The notes under the pieces were generated by a model. The model was not told where the DNA came from. It ran no database searches and saw only the letters and a list, made by a program, of their open reading frames with translations. Shown here piece after piece: positions 1-9,069 of a DNA stretch of 64,000 bases. How positions within the stretch are numbered: position 1 is the first letter of the stretch; each line of letters begins with the position of its first letter. This stretch comes from an alpha proteobacterium U9-1i (GTDB taxonomy: Bacteria; Pseudomonadota; Alphaproteobacteria; Caulobacterales; Aquidulcibacteraceae). Both the position numbers and the translations under genes were made by a program. The stretch covers positions 62,001 to 126,000 of the forward strand of contig BBSY01000005.1 in NCBI GenBank assembly GCA_000974665.1, written 5' to 3'.

Positions 1-814
1 TTTGCAGCCCCGGGTGGAGGCGCGTGCGAAGCTTATGCATCACCGTGATCTGATCTTCCGTTGTCGATCGTTCGTGCGGCGCCTCGCCCAGCCAATGCTC
101 GTAATCCACCATGAGGCCAACGAAATGGCTCACGGACTGGCGTTGGTACACGGATTTAAATCGCTTGATGATGCGGCTGCGCGAGCGCGAAAGCCAAAAG
201 CCCCAATCCAGATATCGCCCGATATCGGTTGGCGCTTCCTCGCGCACGATACGATCCATCTTCTGACGCTGGCTGAGCGGGCGCCCGTCCAGGCCTGACC
301 CGCCGGCCGCGATGTCGATATCGCTGAGAAGCAAACGTGCAGGCGTATTGCCGTCGTGTCCCGACGTTGCGCGATCCATTGCCTCAAGCCGGTTCGCGAG
401 GGCGTCCTTGTAGCCATTGCGCGCCGCCTCATCAGCGGCGTTTTGGCGTTCCTCATCTTCAAACACATCTTCTTCGGGATCGGGGGGGCCATCCTGCGCG
501 CCGCGGTCAATGCGCGCGGACTCGACGCGCGCGGACGGCGCTATCCCCTGCAGCGTTGACTTCAACAGTCCGCCAAGCGCCCTGCCTTGCGGCTTTCCAT
601 CGCGGCACTCAGGAGGCAGATTCTCTTGGTTGTAGTTCTTGAACACCACCACGGAGATGAATTCTTGCACGGACAAGTCCGTCGCGTTGAACACGTGGGT
701 GTGCGCATCGACGATCGTGGTGGGCGCGGCAATGTCCAGTGCGGGCGTTCTTGTTTGAGAGCTGCCACACGCGGCCACCGCACCGACACTGAGCAACAAC
801 GCGCGTCTGTTCAT
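1..814 (-). CDS. amidohydrolase-like lipoprotein, C-terminus cut by window edge
   Basis: Reading the minus strand from an ATG at 814 gives an open frame of 271 codons that runs off the window with no stop, so the C-terminus is missing. The N-terminus is a lipoprotein signal: two arginines, a hydrophobic stretch and a lipobox VAAC with the lipidated cysteine at residue 16. Residues 36-40 read DAHTH, the HxH metal-binding signature at the start of amidohydrolase-fold (TIM-barrel) enzymes. A glutamate/aspartate-rich linker (about residues 95-120) follows. An envelope-anchored metal-dependent hydrolase is the inference; the substrate cannot be told and the remaining metal ligands lie at least partly outside the window. 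Its start is 21 nt below the stop of the upstream metzincin gene on the same strand, so the two probably form one transcript. Confidence 0.72.
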   Translation of the reverse strand, partial: MNRRALLLSVGAVAACGSSQTRTPALDIAAPTTIVDAHTHVFNATDLSVQEFISVVVFKNYNQENLPPECRDGKPQGRALGGLLKSTLQGIAPSARVESARIDRGAQDGPPDPEEDVFEDEERQNAADEAARNGYKDALANRLEAMDRATSGHDGNTPARLLLSDIDIAAGGSGLDGRPLSQRQKMDRIVREEAPTDIGRYLDWGFWLSRSRSRIIKRFKSVYQRQSVSHFVGLMVDYEHWLGEAPHERSTTEDQITVMHKLRTRLHPGLQ

Positions 815-834
815 TGCGACCTCCAAAATACAGG

Positions 835-2415
835 CTAATCGCCGAACCTGGCGACACACGGTCCAAAGCGCCGAATGGTGCCAGCTTCATTTCGTTGCGT
901 GGGCACGGACACGCCTGCGGGCACGATCGCGGGTGAGGCAAACGCCGGCGATGGCGAAGGCCGTTGCGGGTCCTCGCTGTAACGGTTGCGCGGGCAAAGG
1001 TCGCGGAAGGAACCGGACTGCGCATAGCAAGTTCGAGCGCCGATGGTGGCCCAGCCCGTTTGCGGGTTGCTCACGGCGAATGCGAAATTGTCACCGCCCG
1101 CAGAGGTCTCGTTTTCGTGCCGCGATCCCATCAAGTGCCCGAGTTCATGCGCCAGCGTCGCGCGGCCGCCTAAGCAACCTAACGCAACCACGGCAAACGC
1201 CGTGTCTCGGGTGGTTGGGGTAGTGATCACGTCGTCGGGGGCAGCGCCGCAGATCATCGCGTCCCGCACGATCAACACAACCACATCCGCATGCACACGA
1301 GCACGCTCGGCGAACACATCGTCGAGGTAGATGTCTCCGCGTGTCTGGAGTCGGATGAGATGGCGATTCCACGCTTTATCCATCTGCGTCGATGAGCAAT
1401 CGTAGAGCGGGTTGCTGCAAGGCGATTTGTCTGCGTCTTCGGAATAGGCGCTCACATATGTCAACGGCTCTTCGGAAACGGTGAAGCTGTTGATGCTGCT
1501 GCGGTTCAGCGCCGTTCTGAATTCGGAGAGCGGCCTGAAAACGTATTGGTCCAAACTGTCGAGGCCCTGTTCCGCAGGCTTCGTAAAAACGAACAATATT
1601 CTCAGCTCCGCGCCCGCAGGGCAAGTTGGCGTCAGGAGCGGAACGGACGGCGCGGCAGCTCCTGGATTATTAGGACCGTCGAAGGCGCTCGCGGGATGAT
1701 CGGGCGCAGGCGGCGCTCGCACCGCAGGCTCGATCACCGCGAACGTGCTCTCGGACAATTGCCGGAACTGAACATCGCCATTGACCGTCTCCATGCGCCC
1801 AGAGATCACGCCGTCCAACTCCATGAGTTCAGCTTGCGCATAGCTGCCGTCCGGAAGCGTGGTTTGGCCCGTCCAAAAGCGCGCGCGGCCAAAGGTGCGA
1901 GGCGCGTCAACCGCCTCAAACGATTGAAAGTCGCCGTTAGGCAAGGGCAACGCCACACGCTGTCCGTCGCCCCTGCCAAATGCATCCGTGACAACATCGC
2001 CAGGCGCAAGATCGAGCACGTTGACCACACGCATGCCCTGCAGCGCGATGCGGGCGCCTGCCGGCTTTTCCTCCGCTGTCAGCGGCCGCATGCCATCGAC
2101 AGAAAAAATCGACTCCGCCGGCGCCGCATGTCGCTGTAGTCGAACCTCTGTAACGCCGCTGGCTTCGTTCACTTGACGAATCTGATCTTGCAGCCGCTTC
2201 AACTCGAGGGGATCCGGCGTCACGTACACGCTTGGCGCAGTTTCAAAACGCGTCAGCGTGCCGACATTCACGTTGCGCAGCACGCGTTCGACGTCGCCAC
2301 GGGCGCCTTCGAGAATGTAGCCGCCGCTATCGTTTTGAGCGAAAGCTTCCAACGGCGCCGCGAGCATGAACGCGACTGCCGCCATGGCGCGAATGCTTGT
2401 TACGCAATTTGACAT
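835..2415 (-). CDS. secreted reprolysin-like zinc metalloprotease (metzincin)
   Basis: A 526-residue protein with a signal peptide (about residues 1-27, ending AFAQ) and a long N-terminal region of about 230 residues that is probably a propeptide/inhibitory domain. The zinc site is explicit: HELGHLMGSRH at residues 423-433 matches HExxHxxGxxH, in which three histidines bind zinc and the glutamate is the catalytic base; this is the signature of metzincins such as reprolysin and related M12 families. Cysteines flank the catalytic domain, fitting an exported, disulfide-bonded protein. It is predicted to act in the periplasm or outside the cell. The amidohydrolase-like lipoprotein gene follows 20 nt downstream. 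Peptidase assignment is firm from the motif; the subfamily and substrate are not known. Confidence 0.85.
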   Translation of the reverse strand: MSNCVTSIRAMAAVAFMLAAPLEAFAQNDSGGYILEGARGDVERVLRNVNVGTLTRFETAPSVYVTPDPLELKRLQDQIRQVNEASGVTEVRLQRHAAPAESIFSVDGMRPLTAEEKPAGARIALQGMRVVNVLDLAPGDVVTDAFGRGDGQRVALPLPNGDFQSFEAVDAPRTFGRARFWTGQTTLPDGSYAQAELMELDGVISGRMETVNGDVQFRQLSESTFAVIEPAVRAPPAPDHPASAFDGPNNPGAAAPSVPLLTPTCPAGAELRILFVFTKPAEQGLDSLDQYVFRPLSEFRTALNRSSINSFTVSEEPLTYVSAYSEDADKSPCSNPLYDCSSTQMDKAWNRHLIRLQTRGDIYLDDVFAERARVHADVVVLIVRDAMICGAAPDDVITTPTTRDTAFAVVALGCLGGRATLAHELGHLMGSRHENETSAGGDNFAFAVSNPQTGWATIGARTCYAQSGSFRDLCPRNRYSEDPQRPSPSPAFASPAIVPAGVSVPTQRNEAGTIRRFGPCVARFGD

Positions 2416-2481
2416 CGCCGCCCCGCGAAGGCGCGAGCGTTACTCAACTCTGGGGCGAAAGTCTAGGGCGCTTGTCGCACA

Positions 2482-3951
2482 CTAAGCGCTGCGCGCGATG
2501 GCGTTGAGGCGATCGACGGCAGCTTGCGCGAGTTGCGTAAAGCTTTCGGCGCTCGGCTGGCGTTTTGGCATGCGGTTCCATGCGTCGAGCGCGGCGATCT
2601 TGTAGGCTTCCGCGAGCGTTGGATAGTTGAACGTGTTCTCGACAAAGTAATCGAGCGTGCCTTCGAGGTTGAGCACGGCTTGGCCGATATGGATCAACTC
2701 AGTCGCGCCTTCGCCGACGATGTGGACGCCCAGGAGACGCCGCGTTTCGAGCGCGAAGATCATTTTCATGAAACCGGAATTGAGCCCCATGATGTGACCG
2801 CGCGATGTTTCGCGGAAGCGCGCGATGCCGGTTTCGAACGGAATGCGCTTCTCGCGCACTTGCTCCTCGGTCATGCCGATGGTTGAAATCTCTGGCACGG
2901 AGTAGATGCCGTAGGGAAAAAATTCCGGCGGGGCATGCGCCGGTTCGCCGAAGGCGTGGCACGCGGCGATGCGGCCCTGCTCCATTGACGTTGAGGCTAA
3001 GGACGGAAAGCCGATGACGTCGCCTACGGCGTAGATGTGCGGTTGTGCAGTGCGGAAAGTGGCTTTGTCGACGCTAATGCGGCCGCGTTCGTCAGCGGAG
3101 AGGCCAGCGGCGGCGAGGTTTAAGCTTTCTGTCGCGCCAATGCGGCCGGCGGCGAACAACACCATCTCCGACCAGATATGGCGGCGATCTTCCAATTGGA
3201 TGAGGCACGCATCCTTGCCGGCGCGCTCCACACGCTCGACCTTGGAGCGGAAGCGCAGGGTGACGCCACGGTCGCGCAGATCGTGGATGAACTCGTCCAC
3301 CAGTTCGCGATCGATGAAGCCCAGCAGCCCGTCACTGGGCTCGATCACGGTGACCTTGACGTCGAGCGCGGAAAAGATCGTGGCGTATTCGATGCCGATC
3401 ACGCTCGCGCCGATGACGGCGAGTGAGCGGGGTAGACGTTTCAGGTCCAAAATCTCGTCGGCGTCGAGGATCGCGTCGCCGTCGAACGGCACATAGGCCG
3501 GGCGGTACGGTTGCGTGCCGACCGCAAGCAGAACGCGGTCGCCATGGACATGGCGCACTTCACCGTTGTCCAACATCACCTCAATCGCGTGCGCGTCGAT
3601 GAAACGGGCCGCACCTGTGATCCATGTGACGGCGTTGCGGGCGAACTGATGCTCCAACACCTCGACCTCGTGGTCGAGCGTGATTTGGAGGCGGCGGCGG
3701 AGGTCCTCGGCGCTGATGTCGGCCTTGGCGCGATGGCCGCGGCCATAGATGCCGCGCTCACGCCAACCTGAGAGGTTGAGCACCGTTTCGCGCAACGTTT
3801 TGGACGGGATGGTGCCGGTATGAACGCAGACGCCGCCGACGCGGCGGCCTTTCTCGATCACGAGGACAGATTTTTTGAGCTTGGCGGCCTGCACCGCGGC
3901 GCGCCGGCCTGCAGGCCCGGAACCGATCACGATCAAATCGTAGTGCGCCAT
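2482..3951 (-). CDS. sthA: Si-specific NAD(P)+ transhydrogenase (soluble pyridine nucleotide transhydrogenase)
   Basis: A 489-residue FAD-dependent pyridine nucleotide-disulfide oxidoreductase family member that transfers hydride between NADPH and NAD+ in the cytoplasm. The FAD dinucleotide fold begins at residue 7 (VIGSGPAGRRA); a second Rossmann motif, VIGASVIGIEYATIF, lies near residue 181; GDVIGFP marks the FAD-binding aspartate region and the C-terminal third is the dimerisation domain. The segment GGVCVHTGTIPSK at about residue 40 keeps only one of the two redox cysteines of lipoamide dehydrogenase/glutathione reductase, the second being threonine, exactly as expected for SthA, which lacks the active disulfide. 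Length matches the family (about 465-490). It follows a small membrane protein gene (start 4217) by 56 nt on the same strand. Confidence 0.92.
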   Translation of the reverse strand: MAHYDLIVIGSGPAGRRAAVQAAKLKKSVLVIEKGRRVGGVCVHTGTIPSKTLRETVLNLSGWRERGIYGRGHRAKADISAEDLRRRLQITLDHEVEVLEHQFARNAVTWITGAARFIDAHAIEVMLDNGEVRHVHGDRVLLAVGTQPYRPAYVPFDGDAILDADEILDLKRLPRSLAVIGASVIGIEYATIFSALDVKVTVIEPSDGLLGFIDRELVDEFIHDLRDRGVTLRFRSKVERVERAGKDACLIQLEDRRHIWSEMVLFAAGRIGATESLNLAAAGLSADERGRISVDKATFRTAQPHIYAVGDVIGFPSLASTSMEQGRIAACHAFGEPAHAPPEFFPYGIYSVPEISTIGMTEEQVREKRIPFETGIARFRETSRGHIMGLNSGFMKMIFALETRRLLGVHIVGEGATELIHIGQAVLNLEGTLDYFVENTFNYPTLAEAYKIAALDAWNRMPKRQPSAESFTQLAQAAVDRLNAIARSA

Positions 3952-4007
3952 CGCCCCGCCTCTATTGCGGGCGCATCAGACGCCGCTTCGCTCGCCAAGA
4001 GGTTAAT

Positions 4008-4217
4008 TCAGGCCTGCTCGGCGAAGCGCTTGGTGAGGTCAGCGGCGGTCGTCGCCCAGCCTTCCGTGAGGCGGCTGAGGCCCGGAGCAATCGTCTCATC
4101 ATACTCGATGGAGAGCACCGCCAGCGCCACGAACACCGCGCCAAGGCAGGTGCTGACGAGCGTAAGCGTTACATCGCGCCAGCGCGCGCGCCACTCAGAC
4201 AGGTCGATCAGCCACAT
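4008..4217 (-). CDS. small single-pass membrane protein, unknown
   Basis: A 69-residue protein with one hydrophobic helix at about residues 17-38 and a charged N-terminus, followed by a soluble tail of about 30 residues. I do not recognise a family. The ATG at 4217 is preceded on the minus strand by a good Shine-Dalgarno sequence (GAGGTG), which supports it being translated. It lies between the cupin gene upstream and sthA downstream, all on the minus strand, and may be cotranscribed with sthA. Confidence 0.6.
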   Translation of the reverse strand: MWLIDLSEWRARWRDVTLTLVSTCLGAVFVALAVLSIEYDETIAPGLSRLTEGWATTAADLTKRFAEQA

Positions 4218-4340
4218 GATTGCACCTCGTCCCTGGCTTCACTCTTTCGCCAGGAAGGTAAACAAGTGCTGATCAAAAGGTTTACGCGTGCGGTTTTCGC
4301 AGCAAAAGCATGCGCGCTTAGAACAAATGATGTGATCGCG

Positions 4341-4685
4341 TCACAAACGCACGACGAATTTCTTGCGCATGGGTTCGATCACCCGCCACACGCCGGTGAA
4401 GCCGGGCTCGATGACAAAGCTGTCGCCGGCGCAGAATTTTTGCGTCACGCCGTCGTCGCCGACTAGCTCACAGACCCCTTCAAGCACGTAGCAGAATTCG
4501 AACTCTTCGTATTTGACGCGCCAAGCGCCGATTTCGCCGAACCACTCGCCTACGAATGTTCTGTGTTCTGGGTCCTCATAGTCGAGGATCGTGCGCGTCG
4601 TCGGCGCGCCTTCGACGAGGCGATCAGCGGCGATTGGCTCGATGCTTTCGACGCCGGTTCCGGCGCTGCGGATCACGCGCGTCAC
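4341..4685 (-). CDS. cupin domain protein (EutQ-like cupin_3)
   Basis: A 114-residue single-domain protein. The centre has the typical small-cupin layout: a GEWFGEIGAWRV strand, EFEFCYVLEG, then GDSFVIEPGFTGVWRV, which fits the cupin_3 (DUF861/EutQ-like) group. Such proteins form small beta-barrels and often bind a metal or small ligand; here the histidine set of classical cupin motif 1 is not evident, so enzymatic activity is uncertain. The start is GTG at 4685, and this GTG overlaps the TGA of the upstream TetR gene (GTGA, 4 nt), implying translational coupling in a two-gene operon. A role in the pathway sensed by that regulator is inference. Confidence 0.8.
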   Translation of the reverse strand: MTRVIRSAGTGVESIEPIAADRLVEGAPTTRTILDYEDPEHRTFVGEWFGEIGAWRVKYEEFEFCYVLEGVCELVGDDGVTQKFCAGDSFVIEPGFTGVWRVIEPMRKKFVVRL

Positions 4686-5293
4686 GGTGCGGGCTCGGCG
4701 TCCGCCTTGGGCTTGGGATCAAAGCCCGCCCAGCGGCCGAACATCTCCTCGGCGCGGCGCAAATTCTTGTCGAGCGACGCCATCGTCTTGGCGAAGTCCC
4801 CGGCGGTGTCTCCGCGCCAGGCGATGCGGGCTTGGCCGATGATCACGCCCAGGCCCTGCGCACGCGCTTGGCCAGTCATGCCGTCGGCCTCCAAGCCAGC
4901 GAGCGCAAGCACCCAACGCGCGCTGCGGACGCTGCGCTGGTGGGCCGAGGCAAGCAGCGTCGGATCGCGATCAATCCCTTGTTCCATCGCGGAAATAGCC
5001 GCCCTATGCCCCTCCATCGCCTCGAAGCGGCGCATGATCAGATCGAATAAGCGGTCGCGTACGCTTTGGCTCGGATCGAGCGCGTCGAGATCGTCGGCGA
5101 CGGCGCGATCGAACGCCTCCTCCACGCAATCGACGGCCTCCCACAAGCTCGCGCCGTAAAAGTCCGCCACTGGGCGGCTTGCGGCGTCGGCGAGGCGCAC
5201 GATCGTCACCTCGCGCCACGGCGTGGTTGCGGCGAGCGACAACGCGGCGCGGGCGAGGTCGCGGCGGATGCTGGTGTCGAGGTTCAGGCTCAT
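4682..5293 (-). CDS. TetR-like transcriptional regulator
   Basis: A protein of 203 residues from the ATG at 5293; an in-frame GTG at 5317 would add eight residues and cannot be excluded. The N-terminal 45 residues (RRDLARAALSLAATTPWREV, then IVRLADAASRPVADFYGAS) fit a TetR-type helix-turn-helix, although the recognition helix is degenerate compared with the usual STFYxHF motif. The C-terminal part is all-helical, like TetR ligand-binding domains. The gene overlaps the downstream cupin gene by 4 nt. It diverges from tadE, with 163 nt between the two starts. Autoregulation is typical of the family, but I see no convincing operator here. Confidence 0.7.
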   Translation of the reverse strand: MSLNLDTSIRRDLARAALSLAATTPWREVTIVRLADAASRPVADFYGASLWEAVDCVEEAFDRAVADDLDALDPSQSVRDRLFDLIMRRFEAMEGHRAAISAMEQGIDRDPTLLASAHQRSVRSARWVLALAGLEADGMTGQARAQGLGVIIGQARIAWRGDTAGDFAKTMASLDKNLRRAEEMFGRWAGFDPKPKADAEPAP

Positions 5294-5456
5294 CGGGTGA
5301 AGCTGAAACGCGGCCACGCCTCAGGTCAAGCGGATGCGGCATGGCGCAGCGCTTTCGCGGCAAAATTACGCGCGTCAGCGCCGTGTCGGAATTCGTTTAC
5401 CTCGGCGCCGCGCCGGTTTCACCGAAGCACAAGGCCGATACCGTACGCTCTGAGCC

Positions 5457-5885
5457 ATGGCACACACATCAGACCGCCCTCGCCACATGCTGCGCAACGA
5501 AGGAGGCACAGCCGCCGTCGAGTTCGCGATCATCGCGCCGGTGTTGATTGCCATGTTGATGGGCATCATCTCGTTCGGAAGCTATTTCTGGACGGCGCAC
5601 ACGGTGCAGCAGATGGCCAACGACGCCGCGCGGGCCGCGATTGGCGGACTGAGCGATCCTGAACGAACGGAACTGGCCCGCGCGAGCCTCAGTGCAGGCA
5701 TGGCCGATCAGGGCATGATGGATCCAACGCGCATGAGCGTTGAGATCAGCCGCACCGGTCCTTCGCTCACGGTCTCCGTTGCCTACGACGCCAGCGACAG
5801 CATTTTCGCCGCGCTCTCAAGCCTTATTCCGATCACCGAAACGCGCGTGGAGCGCAGCGCCTCCATCCGCCTGGGCGGGCTCTGA
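5457..5885 (+). CDS. TadE-like pilus assembly protein
   Basis: A 142-residue protein with the TadE-like N-terminus: a short basic segment, then GTAAVEFAIIAPVLIAML at about residues 18-35 starting a single transmembrane helix. The glutamate within the hydrophobic stretch (AAVEFA) is the prepilin-like feature shared by TadE/TadF pseudopilins, which are processed by a prepilin peptidase. The rest is periplasmic. TadE-type proteins take part in Flp/Tad pilus assembly or related export. The stop codon overlaps the ATG of the next, TadG-like gene by one base, so the two are translationally coupled. No other tad genes (cpaBCEF, tadBC) lie in the window, so this is an isolated tadE/tadG pair. Confidence 0.82.
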   Translation: MAHTSDRPRHMLRNEGGTAAVEFAIIAPVLIAMLMGIISFGSYFWTAHTVQQMANDAARAAIGGLSDPERTELARASLSAGMADQGMMDPTRMSVEISRTGPSLTVSVAYDASDSIFAALSSLIPITETRVERSASIRLGGL

Positions 5886-7522
5886 TGCACGCGTTTCTCC
5901 GTAACAAGAACGGCGCGACCGCCGTGACGACGGCGCTGACGGCGGTGGTGTTGGTGGGGTTCGCCGGCCTCGCCGTTGACGTTGGCAATGTGTACCTCAA
6001 CACGCGCCGCCTGCAGGGCATCGCCGACCTTGCGGCGATCTCCGCCGCCAGCGATCTGCCACGCGCGCGCGAACGTGCGGGCGAAGCGGTGCGGCTCAAC
6101 AATTGGCCGGGCAATGTCCGCATCAGCACCGATACGGGCGCCTACCGGCCAAATCCTGATGTCCCGGCGGCGCGGCGGTTCAGCGCCGACGGCGCTGGCC
6201 GCAACGCCGCGCGCGTGCAGCTTCGCGCGGACACGCCGCTCTACTTCGCGGCGATGTTCGTGCCGGAAGGCCGCATGTCGTTCACCCGGGAGGCTGTCGC
6301 GGCGCAGAGCCGATTGGCGGCGTTTTCAGTTGGTACGCGACTGCTTTCGCTCGATGGCGGCGCGCTGAATGCGCTGCTGAGCGGACTGACAGGCTCCAAC
6401 GTCTCTTTGTCGGTGATGGACTATCGCAACCTGGCAAGCGCGGATGTTGACCTGTTTGATTATCTCGACGCGCTGCGCACGCGCGTCGACCTCGAAGCGG
6501 CGAGCTACGATGAAGCACTTGATGCGCGCGTGCGGCCGGGGGACGCGCTCGGCGCAGTTACAGATGTGCTCGCGCAACACCAACATCCAGGCGCACCGGC
6601 GATGGATCGGCTCGCGCGCTCGGCGACGGGATTGGGTTCGGTCGATGGGCTCTCTGACTTGATCGACGTGGGGCCCTACGGGTCGCAAGATATCAACATG
6701 ACGGCCGAGAGCGCGCGCGTGCGCGTCAACGCGCTCGATCTCGCGACCGCCGTGCTTGAGTTGGCCAACGGCGAGCGCCAGGTGCAACTTAACCTCGCCA
6801 GCGGCGTACCCGGCCTCGCGACCACGCAAGTGTGGCTTGCCATCGGCGAACGGCCGAACAATTCACCTTGGTTGAGCGTGACCGACGATCGCGACGTAAT
6901 CGTACGCACCGCGCAAGCGCGGCTTTATGTTGAGACACGCGTTGGCGCTGGCGGCTTGCTGGGCTCGGTGCGCGTACCGATTTTGGTCGAGCTTGCGAGC
7001 GCGGAAGCGCGCCTGCGCGACGTTGAATGCGGCGACGATCCCAGCCGGCACAGCGTAACTTTGGAAGCTTCGCCCTCGATTGGGATGCTCGCGCTCGCGG
7101 ACATCGATCGCACGCGGCTCAACAATTTCCGCCAGGATTTGACTTTGCGCCCTGCTCGCCTGGTTGATCTTGCGCTGCTTAAAGTCGATGGCGCTGCGCG
7201 CATAGATGTCGGCGGCGACGCTTGGCGCAGCGTGCGCTTCAGCGGCGATGACATCGCACAGGGGCGCGTCCGCTCCGTGGCCACACGCGACGCAGCCAAC
7301 GCCACGGTTTCGAGTTTGCTCGGCAATACAAATGTCACGGTGCGCCCGCTCGGGCTCAGCACCGGCCCGGTGACCGCCGCGCTCCGCCCGGCGCTGGCGA
7401 CGGCCGCAAGCGGACTTGACCCCCTGATCAACGGGCTGACGGACTTGCTTGGGATCAAATTGGGCGAAGCAGATTTGCGCGTCACCGGCGTTCGCTGCGG
7501 CGCCGCGGCCTTAGTGCTCTAG
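5885..7522 (+). CDS. TadG-family pilus assembly protein
   Basis: A 545-residue protein with an N-terminal TadG/Flp pilus motif: NGATAVTTALTAVVLVGFAG near residues 9-28 (one transmembrane helix), then AVDVGNVYLNTRRLQGIADLAAISAAS, the stretch that defines putative Flp pilus-assembly TadG proteins. The large remainder is predicted to be periplasmic and beta-rich, and I recognise no von Willebrand A motif (MIDAS) in it, so the C-terminus is of unknown function. It is coupled to tadE by the TGATG overlap at 5883-5887. Its 3' end overlaps the end of the convergent proC by 4 nt. Confidence 0.78.
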   Translation: MHAFLRNKNGATAVTTALTAVVLVGFAGLAVDVGNVYLNTRRLQGIADLAAISAASDLPRARERAGEAVRLNNWPGNVRISTDTGAYRPNPDVPAARRFSADGAGRNAARVQLRADTPLYFAAMFVPEGRMSFTREAVAAQSRLAAFSVGTRLLSLDGGALNALLSGLTGSNVSLSVMDYRNLASADVDLFDYLDALRTRVDLEAASYDEALDARVRPGDALGAVTDVLAQHQHPGAPAMDRLARSATGLGSVDGLSDLIDVGPYGSQDINMTAESARVRVNALDLATAVLELANGERQVQLNLASGVPGLATTQVWLAIGERPNNSPWLSVTDDRDVIVRTAQARLYVETRVGAGGLLGSVRVPILVELASAEARLRDVECGDDPSRHSVTLEASPSIGMLALADIDRTRLNNFRQDLTLRPARLVDLALLKVDGAARIDVGGDAWRSVRFSGDDIAQGRVRSVATRDAANATVSSLLGNTNVTVRPLGLSTGPVTAALRPALATAASGLDPLINGLTDLLGIKLGEADLRVTGVRCGAAALVL

Positions 7523-8337
7523 CGTTTACCCAGATCGCGTGAGCGCTGCGCGGCTTTGCTGACGGCGCGGCGCAGCAACGGCCCTAAGCCATCGGCGGCG
7601 CCGAGTACATCAAGCGCTGCTTCAGTTGTTCCGCCCGGGGACGTTACTTGTTTGCGTAAAACGCCCGGCGGATCGTCCGTCTCCAGCATCAGTGCGCCGG
7701 CGCCGGCGACGGTGCGGCTGGCGAGACGCATCGCGGTGTCTTTGTCCAAGCCTTCTTGCTCGGCGGCGGCAGCGAGCACTTCGGCCAGCAGGAACACGTA
7801 AGCCGGCCCGGAGCCTGAAACGGCGGTGACGACATCCATGAGCCGTTCGGCTGCGATCGGCTCGACGCTGCCAAGCGGTTCGAGCAATTGCTCGATCAAC
7901 TGGCGATCTTCCGCCGTGCACGCGGGCGCGGCAACATAGGCCGTTACGCCACGACCGATGCGCGCGGGGCTGTTGGGCATGGCCCGAACGACGCGCGGCG
8001 CGCCCAATTCGCGCGCAAGCGTTTCCAATGTGACGCCGGCCATAACGGACAGCACGCGCGTATCAGGCCCGACAAATTGGCGAGACATGACCGCCGCTTG
8101 CGCGAAGGTTTGCGGCTTGACCGCGAGCACGAGAACGTCGACGGGCCCGGGCGTTGGCGGATTAAGCACCGCGCCGACCGCATCGAGCGCCTGCTCCAAT
8201 TCCGGATCGAAGTTCGGTTCAACAACCGTCAGCGTCAGCCCGCCGCCCTTGCGGACAGCTTCGATCCAGCCGCGCACGAGCGCACCGCCCATAGCGCCGG
8301 CGCCGATCAGCGCGACCGAGGGCGAATCCATGCTCAT
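7519..8337 (-). CDS. proC: pyrroline-5-carboxylate reductase
   Basis: A 272-residue enzyme that reduces 1-pyrroline-5-carboxylate to proline with NAD(P)H, the last step of proline synthesis. The N-terminal Rossmann motif is ALIGAGAMGGALVRGW (about residues 9-24). The substrate-binding helical part carries VSGSGPAYVFLLAEVL (about 165-180) and the family signature KQVTSPGGTTEAAL near residue 230. Length is normal (about 270). It sits 17 nt after ybjN-domain gene 8355-8867 on the same strand; the two are probably an operon. Two methionines (8337 and 8331) are possible starts. Confidence 0.93.
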   Translation of the reverse strand: MSMDSPSVALIGAGAMGGALVRGWIEAVRKGGGLTLTVVEPNFDPELEQALDAVGAVLNPPTPGPVDVLVLAVKPQTFAQAAVMSRQFVGPDTRVLSVMAGVTLETLARELGAPRVVRAMPNSPARIGRGVTAYVAAPACTAEDRQLIEQLLEPLGSVEPIAAERLMDVVTAVSGSGPAYVFLLAEVLAAAAEQEGLDKDTAMRLASRTVAGAGALMLETDDPPGVLRKQVTSPGGTTEAALDVLGAADGLGPLLRRAVSKAAQRSRDLGKR

Positions 8338-8354
8338 GCGACTCCGATCAGCGT

Positions 8355-8867
8355 TTAGGCTTCGCCGATGGTCTCGAACAACGCCGCCTGCGCGGCGTCC
8401 GCGGCCACCATGCCGCCGAGGATAAGGAAATTGAACGCCGGCTGGAAGCGCTCGGCCGCGTCGAGCGCAGCCGCCAGCATGGCCTGCACCTCGCCGACCG
8501 AGATTTCGTCACGCCCGATCATCGGCATGGCGTGGCGGAAAATGATGGTGCCATCGTCGGACCACACATCGAAATGGCCGAGCCAGAGGTTTTCATTGAT
8601 CTGACACGCCAGCTTGATGGCTTCGTCGCGGCGCGAAACCGGCGCCTGAATGTCGAAGCCGAGCGTGAACAGAAGCGCTGGCAGCTCTTCGCGGTAGCTG
8701 AAATAGCCGACCGTTTCGCCCCAGGTGCACTTGAAGCTGAAATGGACGTCGCCATCTTCCGCGCGTTCGGAGCTGAAGCGATCGTCAGAGGCGATCACAG
8801 CCTCCACGGTGTCCATCGGATCGGACGACGTCTCGATTTCGTCGTCGAGATAGAGATCCATGCGCAT
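8355..8867 (-). CDS. YbjN domain-containing protein
   Basis: A 170-residue cytoplasmic protein with the YbjN fold (type III secretion chaperone-like). The acidic N-terminus is followed by beta-strand segments such as VHFSFKCTWGETVGYFSY and the helical NENLWLGHFDVW region, then a helical C-terminus rich in alanine. YbjN proteins have been linked to stress response and motility regulation in enterobacteria, but the biochemical role is unsettled. The gene lies immediately upstream of proC on the same strand. Confidence 0.8.
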   Translation of the reverse strand: MRMDLYLDDEIETSSDPMDTVEAVIASDDRFSSERAEDGDVHFSFKCTWGETVGYFSYREELPALLFTLGFDIQAPVSRRDEAIKLACQINENLWLGHFDVWSDDGTIIFRHAMPMIGRDEISVGEVQAMLAAALDAAERFQPAFNFLILGGMVAADAAQAALFETIGEA

Positions 8868-9069
8868 CCCCTTCGCGCGTTCGGGGCCGCCGCGGCAGAC
8901 GGCCGGTTACGATCTCTTCGCCTTGGGTGCGCGCTTACGGGACGCGTCGAATCAACCCCAGCTATTAGCTAAGCGCCCAGTTCGTTACTTGATAGTTTCC
9001 AGCACGGCATAAGCGGACTTGCCCAGAGCTTTGCTCACGTGGGGGGCAGATTGCGTCGCTGCGTTTTTC

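Noticed and set aside
4331-4345. TGTGATCGCGTCACA, CRP/FNR-like palindrome
   Set aside because: The spacer is 5 rather than 6, and it overlaps the stop of the cupin gene with no promoter at a suitable distance, so more likely chance.
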